64,000 nt of DNA from Betaproteobacteria bacterium (GTDB taxonomy: Bacteria > Pseudomonadota > Gammaproteobacteria > Burkholderiales > SG8-41). Positions 1 through 8,831 of the stretch are shown piece after piece; position 1 is the first letter of the stretch; every line of letters begins with the position of its first letter. The stretch spans positions 21,484 to 85,483 of the forward strand of contig JANYDY010000115.1 of assembly GCA_025363435.1 (NCBI GenBank), in the 5' to 3' direction. Made by a program: the position numbers and the translations under genes. A model generated the notes under the pieces. It saw nothing but the letters and a program-made list of their open reading frames with translations. It had not been told where the DNA came from and searched no databases.

Positions 1-739
1 GCGGGTGTCCTGCGCACTGGCTGACCATAGCGCGCAGACGATCGGCGTCTTTGATCTCGACGTTCTTGTTTTGCACGGCAATGATGCCTTCGGTCTGGAA
101 GTGCGATAGCGCACGGCTGATGGTTTCGAGTTTGAGACCGAGATAGCTGCCGATTTCATGGCGCGTCATGCGCAGAAGAAAGCGGCTCGGCGAGTAGCCG
201 CGGGCGGCGAAACGCTGTGAAAGATTCAGCAGGAACGCCGCCAGGCGCTCTTCGGCACGCATGCTGCCCAGCAACAGCATGACGCCGTAGTCGCGTGCGA
301 TCTCGCGGCTCATGATGCGGTGAAAATGCTGTTGCAACGTTGGAATCTCGCGGCTCAATTTTTCGAGATCGCCGAAAGGTATTTCGCATACCTCGCTGTC
401 TTCGAGCGAAACCGCATCGCACATATGGTTGCCGCTGCCAATGCCGTCCATGCCGAGCATTTCGCCGGCCATGTGAAAACCCGCGACCTGTTCGCGGCCG
501 TCATCGTGCATGACGCAGCTTTTGAAAAAACCAGTGCGCACGGCAAACAGCGATTGCAGCGCGCTGCCGGCGCGATAAAGATATTCGCCGCGTTTGAGCG
601 GGCGCTTGCGGTTGACGATTTCGTCGAGTTTTTGCAGTTCATCGGGTGCAAGTCCTGCCGGCAGACAAAGTTCCTGCAGGCTGCAGGCTGAACAGGCGGC
701 GCGCAGCGTGTGGGAAACAATCGGGATCACGGTATTCAT
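1..739 (-). CDS. fnr: FNR-type oxygen-sensing transcription regulator (3' end cut by window edge)
   Basis: Crp/FNR-family activator that senses oxygen through a [4Fe-4S] cluster and switches on anaerobic genes. Reading from the ATG at 739, the N-terminus carries C16, C19 and C25 in a C-x2-C-x5-C arrangement, and the fourth ligand is C118 in EVCEIPF; this matches the FNR cluster ligands. A cyclic-nucleotide-binding-like beta roll (about 40-125) is followed by the dimer helix and a winged helix with ETISR in the recognition helix, as in FNR. About 246 residues are visible, so only the last few can be missing beyond base 1. It is divergent from hemN, and an FNR-type operator lies between the two genes. 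Confidence 0.93.
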   Translation of the reverse strand, partial: MNTVIPIVSHTLRAACSACSLQELCLPAGLAPDELQKLDEIVNRKRPLKRGEYLYRAGSALQSLFAVRTGFFKSCVMHDDGREQVAGFHMAGEMLGMDGIGSGNHMCDAVSLEDSEVCEIPFGDLEKLSREIPTLQQHFHRIMSREIARDYGVMLLLGSMRAEERLAAFLLNLSQRFAARGYSPSRFLLRMTRHEIGSYLGLKLETISRALSHFQTEGIIAVQNKNVEIKDADRLRAMVSQCAGHP

Positions 740-830
740 AAGTTGGCCTTATGCCTGTTGCATCTGTTGCGGCGCGTCAACGTAATCTTAAATCCCGCCG
801 GGCCGGTCGGGCGCGGAATCCGTGCCGGCA

Positions 831-844
831 TTGATCTATGTCAA
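831..844. promoter_or_regulatory. FNR/ANR box in the fnr-hemN intergenic region
   Basis: TTGATCTATGTCAA matches the FNR consensus TTGAT-N4-ATCAA in 9 of 10 defined positions. It lies 50-63 bases upstream of the preferred hemN ATG (894), as expected for a class II activator site at about -41.5. It also sits about 98 bases upstream of the divergent fnr start, so autoregulation is possible. Confidence 0.75.
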
Positions 845-893
845 AACCGCAGTTGCCCCGAGGTTGATACTAGCACCTCACGAAACTGAAATC

Positions 894-2309
894 ATGCCGC
901 AAACAGTGACTATGCCGCCGCCGGCGCTCCCGGCACTGGAAATCGATCTAGAGTTGATCCGCCGGTTTGACGGCCGCGGACCGCGTTATACCTCGTACCC
1001 GACCGCCGACCGCTTCGTCGAGGCGTTTGATGCCGAGGCCTACCAGTCGTGGCTGGCGCGTCGCAATATCGGCGGTATCGCGCGTCCGCTGGCGTTGTAT
1101 ATGCATCTGCCATTTTGCAGCACGCTGTGTTTTTACTGCGGCTGTAACAAGATTGTCACGCGCGATCGCAGCAAGGGCGAGGTCTATCTCAAATATCTGA
1201 ATGAAGAAATTGCCCTGCAGACATCACTGCTCGGCGGCGATACCAAAGTGCGCCAGATGCACTGGGGCGGCGGTACGCCGAATTTCTTTTCGATCGAACA
1301 AGTCTCCGCGTTGATGCGCGGGCTGCGCGATCACTTCAAATTTGATCCTGCCGGCGAATACTCGATCGAAATCGATCCGCGCTCGGCCAATGCGAAATAC
1401 GTTGCGGCGCTGGCGGCACAGGGTTTCAACCGGATGAGTGTCGGCGTGCAGGATTTCGATCCGGAAGTGCAGCGCGCCGTTCATCGCATACAGAGCGAAG
1501 CGGAAACGCTGGAAGTCATTGATGCAGCGCGCGCGCACGGTTTTACCGGGATCAACGTCGATTTGATCTACGGTTTGCCGAAGCAGACGCTGGTCAGTTT
1601 CGAGCACACGCTCGAACGTGTGATCAAGGCGGCTCCCGACCGCATTGCGGTCTATAACTACGCGCATATTCCATCGCTGTTCAAGCCGCAACGGCGCATT
1701 CGCGAGGTTGATTTGCCGTCGCCGGACACGCGGCTCAAGCTGCTCACGCTGGCGATCCGCCGGCTCACCGGCGCCGGTTATCAATACATCGGCATGGACC
1801 ATTTTGCGAAGGGCGACGACGGGCTGGCGGTGGCGCAGCGCCAGGGTCGCCTGCATCGCAATTTTCAGGGTTATTCAACGCACGCGGACTGCGATCTGCT
1901 GGCGCTTGGCGTGTCGGCGATCGGCAACATCGGCCCGACCTACAGCCAGAACCATCGCACGCTGGACGAGTATTACAGCACGCTGGATCGCGGTGAACTG
2001 CCGGTGATGCGCGGCCTTGAACTCTCCGCGGATGATCTGCTGCGGCGCGCCGTCATCGGCGGTCTGATGTGCAACTTTGCGCTGATCAAGCAGTCGCTCG
2101 CGATCGGTTACTTGATCGATTTCGACAAATATTTTGCCGCCGAGCTGGCTGAGTTGCGCGAATTCGAGCAACTCGGCATGCTCGAGCTCGACGATTATGA
2201 AATTCGTGTGACGCCGAAAGGACGCCTGCTGGTACGTAATATCTGCATGATATTCGACCGCTACCTGCGGCAGGATCAGGAACGCCGCCGCTACTCGCGC
2301 GTGATTTAG
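894..2309 (+). CDS. hemN: Oxygen-independent coproporphyrinogen III oxidase
   Basis: Radical SAM enzyme of heme synthesis that decarboxylates coproporphyrinogen III to protoporphyrinogen IX without oxygen. Numbering from the ATG at 894, the cluster motif is C75-x3-C79-x2-C82 followed by GC84, the HemN pattern. GGGTPNF and the HemN C-terminal domain follow. The length, 471 residues, is slightly longer than the usual 455-460. An upstream in-frame GTG at 822 would place the FNR box inside the coding region, so ATG 894 is preferred; ATG 912 is also possible. The FNR box indicates induction at low oxygen, when the oxygen-dependent HemF would not work. Confidence 0.95.
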   Translation: MPQTVTMPPPALPALEIDLELIRRFDGRGPRYTSYPTADRFVEAFDAEAYQSWLARRNIGGIARPLALYMHLPFCSTLCFYCGCNKIVTRDRSKGEVYLKYLNEEIALQTSLLGGDTKVRQMHWGGGTPNFFSIEQVSALMRGLRDHFKFDPAGEYSIEIDPRSANAKYVAALAAQGFNRMSVGVQDFDPEVQRAVHRIQSEAETLEVIDAARAHGFTGINVDLIYGLPKQTLVSFEHTLERVIKAAPDRIAVYNYAHIPSLFKPQRRIREVDLPSPDTRLKLLTLAIRRLTGAGYQYIGMDHFAKGDDGLAVAQRQGRLHRNFQGYSTHADCDLLALGVSAIGNIGPTYSQNHRTLDEYYSTLDRGELPVMRGLELSADDLLRRAVIGGLMCNFALIKQSLAIGYLIDFDKYFAAELAELREFEQLGMLELDDYEIRVTPKGRLLVRNICMIFDRYLRQDQERRRYSRVI

Positions 2310-2439
2310 TCGCGCCGTCAGCGTTACCGGCGCGTGACCCGGGCGCGCCGCCGGGCGCCGCTGCAGCGGTGCAGTGACGACTTGCGCGACGCAAAATGCT
2401 ACACTTCGCAGCGCAAAAAATCATGTCGCGGGATCGCAG

Positions 2440-3858
2440 ATGAACGAGAAAAAGCACGTCAAGTTTAACGGACGCCTGGTGATCGTCGGCTTCGGTTCGG
2501 TCGGGCAGGGCACTCTGCCGCTGCTGCTGCGGCATATCGACATGCCGGCTGAACGCGTCTCCATATTGACCGGCGACACGCGCGGCATCGAAGAGGCCAA
2601 GCATTTCGGCATCAAGTTCAACGTCAAGCCGCTGACGCGCGAGAACTATAAAACCGTACTCGACCCGCTGCTGGCGAAGGGCGATTTTCTGCTCAACCTG
2701 TCGGTCGAGGTGTCGAGCGTCGACCTGATCGAGTATTGCTGCAAGCGTGGCGTCATGTATCTCGATACCTGCATCGAGCCCTGGCTCGGCGGCTACTACG
2801 ACACCAGCGTGTCGGCGTCACGGCGCTCCAACTACGGCTTGCGCGAAGAAGTGCTGCGCCTGCGCAAAAAATATACGAGCGGCGCGCCGACGATGATTCC
2901 AACCCACGGCGCCAATCCGGGGTTGATCTCGCATTGGGTCAAGCAGGGCTTGATCAATCTCTCACGCGACATCCGCAAGCGTGCTGCCAAACCGGAATCG
3001 CGCGAAGACTGGGCGCGGCTGGCCATGCAGCTCGGCGTCAAGGCGATCCACTGTTCGGAACGTGACACGCAGGTGGCCAATCCGGGCAAGCGCCGGCTCG
3101 AATTCGTCAACACCTGGTCGGTCGATGGTTTCGTTGGCGAGGGTTCGCAGCCCTGTGAACTCGGCTGGGGTTCGCATGAGAAACATTTCCCGCGCGACGG
3201 CAAGCAGCACAAATTCGGCTGCAAGGCAGCAATTTATCTGACACGCCCCGGCGCCTCGGTGCGCGTGCGCTCGTGGACGCCGCTCGAAGGCTGTTTTCAC
3301 GGTTTTCTGATTACCCATGGCGAGGCGATTTCGATTTCCGATTACCTGACCGTGCGATCCGCCAAGAAAGTGGTCTACCGGCCGACCTGTCATTACGCCT
3401 ATCACCCCTGCGACAACACCATCCTGTCGTTGCACGAATACGCCGGCAAGAACTGGGCGTTGCCCGAAAACAAACGCATCCTGATGGATGAAATTTACGA
3501 CGGCGCTGACGAATTGGGGGCCTTGTTGATGGGGCACGCCAAAGGCGCTTATTGGTACGGCTCGCGCCTGACCATACACGAGGCGCGCAAACTCGCGCCT
3601 TTCAATAATGCAACCAGCCTGCAGGTTGCCGCCGGGGTCATGGCCGGCGTGGTGTGGGCGATGGAAAATCCGCGCCGCGGCGTCTGCGATCCGGACGATC
3701 TTGATTTTCAGCGCGTGCTCGAAATCGCCAATCCCTATCTGGGCAGCGTCGGCGGCACTTATACCGACTGGACGCCGCTCGACGACCGCGGGCAGCTGTT
3801 TCCGGAAGACGTCGATACCGCTGATCCGTGGCAGTTCAAAAACATCCGCGTCAATTGA
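2440..3858 (+). CDS. hss: Homospermidine synthase
   Basis: NAD-dependent enzyme of the saccharopine dehydrogenase-like fold that makes sym-homospermidine from putrescine. The N-terminus has a Rossmann dinucleotide motif, GFGSVGQG, at about residues 18-25, followed by a TLPLLLRHI helix as in characterised bacterial homospermidine synthases. Length is 472 residues, close to the roughly 477 of the family. The ATG at 2440 was chosen over an in-frame start at 2374 because the 22 extra residues are not family-like. It stands alone; no other polyamine gene is next to it. Confidence 0.85.
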   Translation: MNEKKHVKFNGRLVIVGFGSVGQGTLPLLLRHIDMPAERVSILTGDTRGIEEAKHFGIKFNVKPLTRENYKTVLDPLLAKGDFLLNLSVEVSSVDLIEYCCKRGVMYLDTCIEPWLGGYYDTSVSASRRSNYGLREEVLRLRKKYTSGAPTMIPTHGANPGLISHWVKQGLINLSRDIRKRAAKPESREDWARLAMQLGVKAIHCSERDTQVANPGKRRLEFVNTWSVDGFVGEGSQPCELGWGSHEKHFPRDGKQHKFGCKAAIYLTRPGASVRVRSWTPLEGCFHGFLITHGEAISISDYLTVRSAKKVVYRPTCHYAYHPCDNTILSLHEYAGKNWALPENKRILMDEIYDGADELGALLMGHAKGAYWYGSRLTIHEARKLAPFNNATSLQVAAGVMAGVVWAMENPRRGVCDPDDLDFQRVLEIANPYLGSVGGTYTDWTPLDDRGQLFPEDVDTADPWQFKNIRVN

Positions 3859-3899
3859 CCGCCTGCCCGGGCGCTGGCCGGTTCTTTTGAATTGCCGAG

Positions 3900-4457
3900 A
3901 TGAGCGCAACACATCCCGTTGACGAACCGCCTTCCGACTGGGTGCGCCGTTTCGCGCCGCGCATAGCGGTCGGCGGCAGCGTGCTCGATGTTGCCTGCGG
4001 CAGCGGCCGCCATGCGCGTTTTCTCGCGGCGCAGGGTTTACAGGTGCTGGCGGTTGATATCGATGCCGTCGCACTTGAACCGCTCAAAGATATCGCCGGG
4101 ATACGCAGGCACGCCGCGGATCTGGAAGGTTCGCCCTGGCCGTTTGCCGGGCAGACATTCGACGCCGTTGTTGTTACCCGTTATCTGCACCGGCCCTTGC
4201 TGGCGCTGATGGTCGACGCATTGGCGCCGGACGGCGTGCTGATCTACGAGACCTTTGCGGCGGGCAACGAGCGCTTCGGACGCCCGCGTAACCCGGAGTT
4301 TCTGCTGCAACCGGGCGAGCTGCTGGAACTGGCGCGCGGGCGGTTGCGCGTGCTTGCCTTTGAAGACCTCTACGTCGAGTTGCCCAAGCCGGCAATGATG
4401 CAGCGGATCTGCGCCGTCCGCGCCGCCGTTGCGGGAAAAAATTCACCGCCGCTGTAA
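3900..4457 (+). CDS. Class I SAM-dependent methyltransferase
   Basis: Small (185 residues) Rossmann-fold methyltransferase. Motif I, VLDVACGSGRHARFL (about residues 25-39), and an acidic residue ending the second strand (AVDID) form the SAM pocket. The substrate cannot be read from sequence. The gene follows homospermidine synthase by about 40 bases and may be co-transcribed, but nothing links the two functions. The overall type resembles TehB/UbiE-like small-molecule methyltransferases. Confidence 0.8.
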   Translation: MSATHPVDEPPSDWVRRFAPRIAVGGSVLDVACGSGRHARFLAAQGLQVLAVDIDAVALEPLKDIAGIRRHAADLEGSPWPFAGQTFDAVVVTRYLHRPLLALMVDALAPDGVLIYETFAAGNERFGRPRNPEFLLQPGELLELARGRLRVLAFEDLYVELPKPAMMQRICAVRAAVAGKNSPPL

Positions 4458-4545
4458 CCTTTTTCACGGGTCGCGCGTTGCCTGAAGTAATAGCCCTTGC
4501 GTGTCGTTGTCAGGAATGCGCGCGGGGCGTGACCAGGGCGGCAAT

Positions 4546-4734
4546 ATGAGTTCCAGCGAAAACAGAATACCGGCGAATCCACCGCTCCAATATGCGGAAG
4601 AGGTGTTGTGTGCCAACTGGAACCCGCTGGCGCTGCTGTTGGCGGAACCGGTGCAGCGTGCGCGGGCGTCGGCTGTCGACGGTAGCGATGCCGAGGCATT
4701 TCTGGCCCGGCTTTATCGCTGCCAGCAAGCCTGA
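4546..4734 (+). CDS. Small hypothetical protein upstream of dapA
   Basis: A 62-residue open frame whose ATG at 4546 follows a purine-rich stretch (AGGGCGG) at suitable spacing. An in-frame GTG at 4501 would add 15 residues. The product is acidic to neutral with a leucine/alanine-rich centre (NPLALLLAEP), no signal peptide and no membrane segment. No family is recognised. It could be a real small gene or a chance frame. Confidence 0.4.
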   Translation: MSSSENRIPANPPLQYAEEVLCANWNPLALLLAEPVQRARASAVDGSDAEAFLARLYRCQQA

Positions 4735-4813
4735 GCGCGCCGCCCCTCCAGACTGCCGCGCGCCGCGCCAGTTGTGGCGCTGCAACCTATGCCCCGGGCG
4801 ACGGTCAGAAGCA

Positions 4814-4844
4814 TTGCTGGTCCAAATCCCGAATGCGGTAGAAT
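4814..4844 (+). promoter_or_regulatory. Possible sigma-70 promoter for dapA
   Basis: TTGCTG (4814-4819) and TAGAAT (4839-4844) resemble -35 and -10 hexamers, but the 19-base spacer is long. The -10 element lies about 52 bases upstream of the dapA ATG. Confidence 0.3.
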
Positions 4845-4895
4845 CTGCGCTTAATTAGCGGGTTGCTGACCAATTTTTCCAGGAAAAACCGATAG

Positions 4896-5780
4896 ATGGC
4901 ATCACTGAGCGGCAGCGTAGTGGCGATTGTTACGCCGATGCACGAGGACGGCAGTCTGGATCTGGACGCGTTCCGGAAACTGATCGACTGGCATATCGCC
5001 GAAGGCACTGACGGCATCGTCGTTGTCGGCACCACCGGCGAGTCGCCGACGGTCGACTTTGACGAGCATCATCTGCTGATCAAGACTGCGGTCGAACACG
5101 GCAACCGCCGCGTGCCCATCATCGCCGGTACGGGGGCTAATTCGACGCGTGAGGCGATCGAACTGTCGGTCTACGCCAAGCAGGTCGGCGCCGACATGAG
5201 CCTGTCAGTGGTGCCTTATTACAACAAGCCGACGCAGGAAGGGCTTTATCAGCATTTCCGCGCGATCGCCGAAGCGGTCGAAATTCCGCAGATCGTCTAT
5301 AACGTACCGGGCCGTACCGTTGCCGATCTGGCCAATGAGACCATGCTGCGCCTGGCACAGATTCCGAATATCGTCGGCATCAAGGACGCAACCGGCAATC
5401 TCGAGCGCGGCAGCGATCTGTTGCGGCAGGCGCCGGCCGGGTTTTCTGTTTATAGCGGCGACGATGCGACAGGCATTGCGCTGATGCTGTTGGGGGGGCA
5501 TGGCGTTATTTCGGTCACCGCCAACGTGGCGCCGCGCCTGATGCACGACATGTGCGCGGCGGCGCTCAAGCCCGATCCGGTTCGGGCGCGTGAATTGAAC
5601 AACCGTCTGCTCGGGTTGCATCGCCATCTTTTTGTCGAGGCAAACCCGATCCCGGTCAAATGGGCGCTCATGCAGACCGGACAGATCGGCAAGGGAATCC
5701 GTTTGCCGCTGACCGCGCTGTCGGAAAACTGTTACGGCCAGGTGCGCGCGGCGATGTTGCAGGCCGGCGTCAAGGTTTAA
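4896..5780 (+). CDS. dapA: 4-hydroxy-tetrahydrodipicolinate synthase
   Basis: Condenses pyruvate with aspartate semialdehyde in lysine and diaminopimelate synthesis. The TIM-barrel signature is complete: T45-T46 in VGTTGES, Y135 and R140 in VYNVPGR, and the Schiff-base lysine K163 in GIKDATGN. The 294-residue length is typical. An AGGA ribosome site lies about 12 bases before the ATG. bamC follows after 13 bases, the dapA-bamC (nlpB) order known from other proteobacteria. Confidence 0.97.
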   Translation: MASLSGSVVAIVTPMHEDGSLDLDAFRKLIDWHIAEGTDGIVVVGTTGESPTVDFDEHHLLIKTAVEHGNRRVPIIAGTGANSTREAIELSVYAKQVGADMSLSVVPYYNKPTQEGLYQHFRAIAEAVEIPQIVYNVPGRTVADLANETMLRLAQIPNIVGIKDATGNLERGSDLLRQAPAGFSVYSGDDATGIALMLLGGHGVISVTANVAPRLMHDMCAAALKPDPVRARELNNRLLGLHRHLFVEANPIPVKWALMQTGQIGKGIRLPLTALSENCYGQVRAAMLQAGVKV

Positions 5781-5793
5781 GGAAAGCGCAACG

Positions 5794-6954
5794 ATGAAGC
5801 GAATGACTCGAATGCGGAACTGGGTTGTGTTGTTGCCGTTTTTGCTTGCGGCATGCAGCAGTATGCCTTCGATTCAGAGCGACAAGGTTGATTACAAGTC
5901 GCAGAGCGCGAAACTGCCGCAGCTCGAAATCCCGCCCGATCTGACCAGGCCCGGAACGGACGATCGTTTTGCGGTGCCCGATATTAATGCTGCACGCAGC
6001 GGTGCAACGGCCTCGGATTACAACAAGGATCGCATTGCGCGGCCGGATGCGTCGCGGGCGTCAGTGCTGCCTTCGCAGGAGAATGCGCGTATTGAGCGGT
6101 CCGGTTCGCAGCGCTGGCTGGTGGTCAAGGGCGAGCCTGACGCCGTCTGGAATGCCGCCAAACTGTTTTGGCAGGAGCTCGGTTTCATTGTCAATATAGA
6201 GCATCCCGATGCCGGCGTAATGGAGACCGACTGGGCGGAGAATCGCCCCAAAGTCGATGCCGGCGTGGTGCGCAATTTTTTGAGCAAAATGCTCGATAGC
6301 GTTTATTCGACTGCCGAGCGTGACAAGTTCCGTACCCGGCTGGAGCGCGGCGCCGAGCCCGGGAGCACCGAAATTTACATCAGCCACCGCGGCATGGAAG
6401 AGGTTTATACCTCTTCGGGAATCGACACTAAATCGACCAAATGGCAACCGCGTCCGCCGGACCCGGATCTTGAAGCCGAAATGCTGCGACGCTTGATGAC
6501 GCGTTTTGGCGTGCAGCAGGAGCGCGCCAAGACCGAAGTGGCGTCAGCGTCAGCTGCAAAGCCGGTGTTGCGCGCAACGCTGATCAAGAGCAAGGACGGT
6601 GGCGGCCAGCTATCGGTTGACGATCAATTCGACCGCGCCTGGCGTCGCGTCGGACTGGCGCTGGATCGCGTCGGTTTCACCGTCGAAGACCGCGATCGCT
6701 CGAAGGGGCTGTATTTTGTGCGCTACGTCGATCCGGACACCGACAACAAGGCTGCGCCTGAGAAGGGCTTTTTCGCCAAACTGAATCCCTTCGGCAAGTC
6801 CGATAAGAAGACCGCCACCAGCGAGCAGTTTCGCATTCAGGTCAGGGACGCTGCTACCGCCAGCGAGGTCAGTGTGCTGAGTAAGGATGGCGTGGTTGAA
6901 AAATCAGAAACGGCAAGCCGCATACTGGCGCTGCTCTACGAGCAGCTCAAGTAA
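5794..6954 (+). CDS. bamC: Outer membrane assembly lipoprotein BamC
   Basis: Lipoprotein partner of the BAM complex that inserts beta-barrel proteins into the outer membrane. A signal peptide ends in a lipobox (LLAAC), with the mature Cys followed by an unstructured N-terminal stretch. Two helix-grip domains then appear (about 100-230 and 265-386). The product is 386 residues, slightly longer than the E. coli protein. It is placed directly after dapA, as in enterobacteria. Confidence 0.9.
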   Translation: MKRMTRMRNWVVLLPFLLAACSSMPSIQSDKVDYKSQSAKLPQLEIPPDLTRPGTDDRFAVPDINAARSGATASDYNKDRIARPDASRASVLPSQENARIERSGSQRWLVVKGEPDAVWNAAKLFWQELGFIVNIEHPDAGVMETDWAENRPKVDAGVVRNFLSKMLDSVYSTAERDKFRTRLERGAEPGSTEIYISHRGMEEVYTSSGIDTKSTKWQPRPPDPDLEAEMLRRLMTRFGVQQERAKTEVASASAAKPVLRATLIKSKDGGGQLSVDDQFDRAWRRVGLALDRVGFTVEDRDRSKGLYFVRYVDPDTDNKAAPEKGFFAKLNPFGKSDKKTATSEQFRIQVRDAATASEVSVLSKDGVVEKSETASRILALLYEQLK

Positions 6955-7047
6955 GGCGGGAAGCGTGAGGCGGAACAGTTGCAGGCCTGCAGCGTCAGAA
7001 GGTTTTACCGCTCACCCCTTACACCTCGCTTCTCCCGTGCTTCATTG

Positions 7048-7812
7048 ATGCGCTTTGCTTCGCTTGGCAGCGGCAGCGAGGGTAACGGGCTGCTGGTCGA
7101 ATCCGGCAGTACGCGCATACTTGCCGATTGCGGCTTCAGTCTTGCTGAAACCATCACGCGTCTGGCCCGCCTCGGCATCGAAGCTGAATCCGTCAACGCG
7201 GTGCTGGTTACGCACGAACATGACGATCACGTCGGCGGCGTGGCGCGATTTGCGCGCAAGTTCAAAAAACCGGTGTGGCTGACCCACGGCACGTTGCAGG
7301 CATCGGCGGCGGTTCTCGCCGGCGTTGACGACGTGCGCGTGTTCGATTGCCACCGGTGTTTTACGATCGACGCGATTGAAGTCGAGCCTTACACCGTGCC
7401 GCACGATGCGCGCGAACCTTCGCAATTCGTGTTCGGCGACGGCAACGTCCGGCTCGGCCTGCTGACAGATGCGGGTTCACTGACCGCGCACATGCGCGCC
7501 ATCCTCAATAATCTCGATGCGTTTGTGCTTGAATGCAACCACGATACCGAATTGCTGAGCAATAGCAGCTATCCGGAAAAACTCAAGCAGCGTATCGGCG
7601 GCCGCTTCGGGCACTTGTCGAACGACACTGCCGCCGAACTGCTGGCGGGGCTTGATCGCAGCCGGCTCAAGCACGTGATTGCCGCGCATCTCAGCCGGAA
7701 GAACAACCGCCCTGAACTGGCGAGTGAGGCGCTGGCGCGCGCGATGTCATGCGAAACGCAGTGGATAGGCGTTGCCGATCAGGCGCACGGATTCGACTGG
7801 CGGGATCTCTGA
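7048..7812 (+). CDS. Metallo-beta-lactamase-fold hydrolase (YycJ/WalJ-like)
   Basis: Metal-dependent hydrolase of the MBL fold. The metal motif THEHDDH is clear (about residues 54-60), followed by a conserved aspartate (LLTDAGS) and a C-terminal AHLSRKNNRPELA segment typical of the YycJ-like subfamily. The ATG at 7048 begins MRFASLGSGSEGN, the canonical start of this family; an in-frame start at 6979 adds 23 unrelated residues. The exact substrate is not known; related proteins have been linked to exonuclease activity and cell division. Confidence 0.88.
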   Translation: MRFASLGSGSEGNGLLVESGSTRILADCGFSLAETITRLARLGIEAESVNAVLVTHEHDDHVGGVARFARKFKKPVWLTHGTLQASAAVLAGVDDVRVFDCHRCFTIDAIEVEPYTVPHDAREPSQFVFGDGNVRLGLLTDAGSLTAHMRAILNNLDAFVLECNHDTELLSNSSYPEKLKQRIGGRFGHLSNDTAAELLAGLDRSRLKHVIAAHLSRKNNRPELASEALARAMSCETQWIGVADQAHGFDWRDL

Positions 7813-7846
7813 CCGGTTGATGCGGGGCGCATGAAAATCGGGTGCG

Positions 7847-7877
7847 AAAAAAAGCCGGCCCGCAGGCCGGCTTTTTA
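7847..7877. terminator. Bidirectional rho-independent terminator
   Basis: AAAGCCGGCC (7851-7860), loop CGCA, GGCCGGCTTT (7865-7874). It is flanked by an A run on the left and a T run on the right, so it can end transcripts of both converging genes. Confidence 0.92.
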
Positions 7878-7894
7878 ATTCTGCAATTACGCCA

Positions 7895-8167
7895 TTACTT
7901 CTTCATTGCGTCCTTGGCTGCTTCGGCGGCACCTTTGGCTGCTTCGGCGGCGCCTTTGGCGGCATCGGCTGCGCCTTTGGCTGCATCAGCGGCACCTTTT
8001 GCTGCGTCGGCGGCTGCATCTTTGGCGGCTTCGGGTGCCGGTGCAGCCGGCGCCGGTGTGGCGGCCGGAGCGGGCGTTGCCGGAGCTTGCGGTGCGGGTG
8101 CGGGTTTTTCGCCGCAGGCTGTAAGGCCGAGTGCGACGATGGCGGAAATCAACAGGGTGCGATTCAT
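7895..8167 (-). CDS. Alanine-rich heptad-repeat lipoprotein
   Basis: A 90-residue product with a signal peptide ending in LTAC, making C18 the likely lipidated residue. A Pro/Ala-rich linker (about 21-46) follows. The C-terminal half is built from near-identical seven-residue units (AADAAKG / AAEAAKG), which would form a charged amphipathic helix lying on a surface or in a coil. It resembles small LEA-like or murein-lipoprotein-like periplasmic proteins, but no family is assigned. GAGGAC lies just before the ATG as ribosome site. Confidence 0.8.
   Translation of the reverse strand: MNRTLLISAIVALGLTACGEKPAPAPQAPATPAPAATPAPAAPAPEAAKDAAADAAKGAADAAKGAADAAKGAAEAAKGAAEAAKDAMKK
7901..8020 (-). repeat. 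21-bp tandem repeats encoding AADAAKG heptads
   Basis: About five consecutive copies of a 21-base unit (on the plus strand GCCTTTGGCTGCATCGGCGGC-like) inside the lipoprotein gene. Copies differ mainly by GAT/GAA codons, giving AADAAKG or AAEAAKG. Confidence 0.75.
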
Positions 8168-8327
8168 GGTGTGTCCTCAAAAAGTTGAATACGATACATC
8201 AGGGTGAAAAAGTTCTACTGCGGGAAGTTGTTGCATCGAACGGCTGCCAGGACAGTCGATCCGGAGCGGGAATTGTATGCTGAACGCATGCGAAATTCCA
8301 GTACCCGGGGGTTTTCTTACACGACGC

Positions 8328-8828
8328 TTACAGTCCGGTTTTGCTTGCGGTGACTGCCGGCGCTGATGCCTGCCAGATTTCGTCAAAGCGTTTGAGCAGC
8401 GAATAAGTCGCGGCAACATCGCCGATCGTCGCCGCGCCGCGTACATCATTGTAATGAAACCGGTGTACGAAACGTATGTCGTCGGCAATCGAGAACGGAT
8501 CGTAGACCTGCCGTGCCACCGGTTGCGTCCGGTGAATCGCCATGCTGTGACTGAATTGTTTGAGCAGCAGCATCAGGCGCGGGCAGTCGCGAACGATATT
8601 TCCCGTTTCATGCAGCACGATGCAGACACGATTGGTGCGTTTGGCGAGCAGTAGCCGGCGCAGCAGGTCGAAGCGCTGCGGTGTGTTGAATGCGGCGGTA
8701 ATACGGCGGTCAAAAATGCGCACCGTATGCGTTGCATTCGCGATCAATTCGTCGAGGGCTTCTTCGTAGGCGGCGTTGCCTTTGAGCTTGCGCTCGCCGG
8801 GCATGCGTTCGGGCGGGACCAGTTCCAT
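8328..8828 (-). CDS. Conserved hypothetical protein paired with the ribosomal oxygenase (DUF7931-like, tentative)
   Basis: A 166-residue cytoplasmic protein with no signal peptide. Recognisable features are RIFDRRI (about 42-48), a VLHETGNIVRDCPRLMLLLKQFSH stretch in the middle (shown in parts: HETGNIVRDCPRL, LLKQFSH) and a C-terminal RFHYNDVRG segment. This pattern belongs to a family of unknown function that I associate with betaproteobacteria; the DUF number is from memory and tentative. It lies 3 bases after the upstream oxygenase gene, so the two are almost certainly co-transcribed. Confidence 0.7.
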   Translation of the reverse strand: MELVPPERMPGERKLKGNAAYEEALDELIANATHTVRIFDRRITAAFNTPQRFDLLRRLLLAKRTNRVCIVLHETGNIVRDCPRLMLLLKQFSHSMAIHRTQPVARQVYDPFSIADDIRFVHRFHYNDVRGAATIGDVAATYSLLKRFDEIWQASAPAVTASKTGL

Positions 8829-8831
8829 GAT

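Noticed and set aside
1224-1856. Minus-strand open frame of 210 residues opposite hemN
   Set aside because: Shadow of hemN; composition and lack of a domain do not support it.
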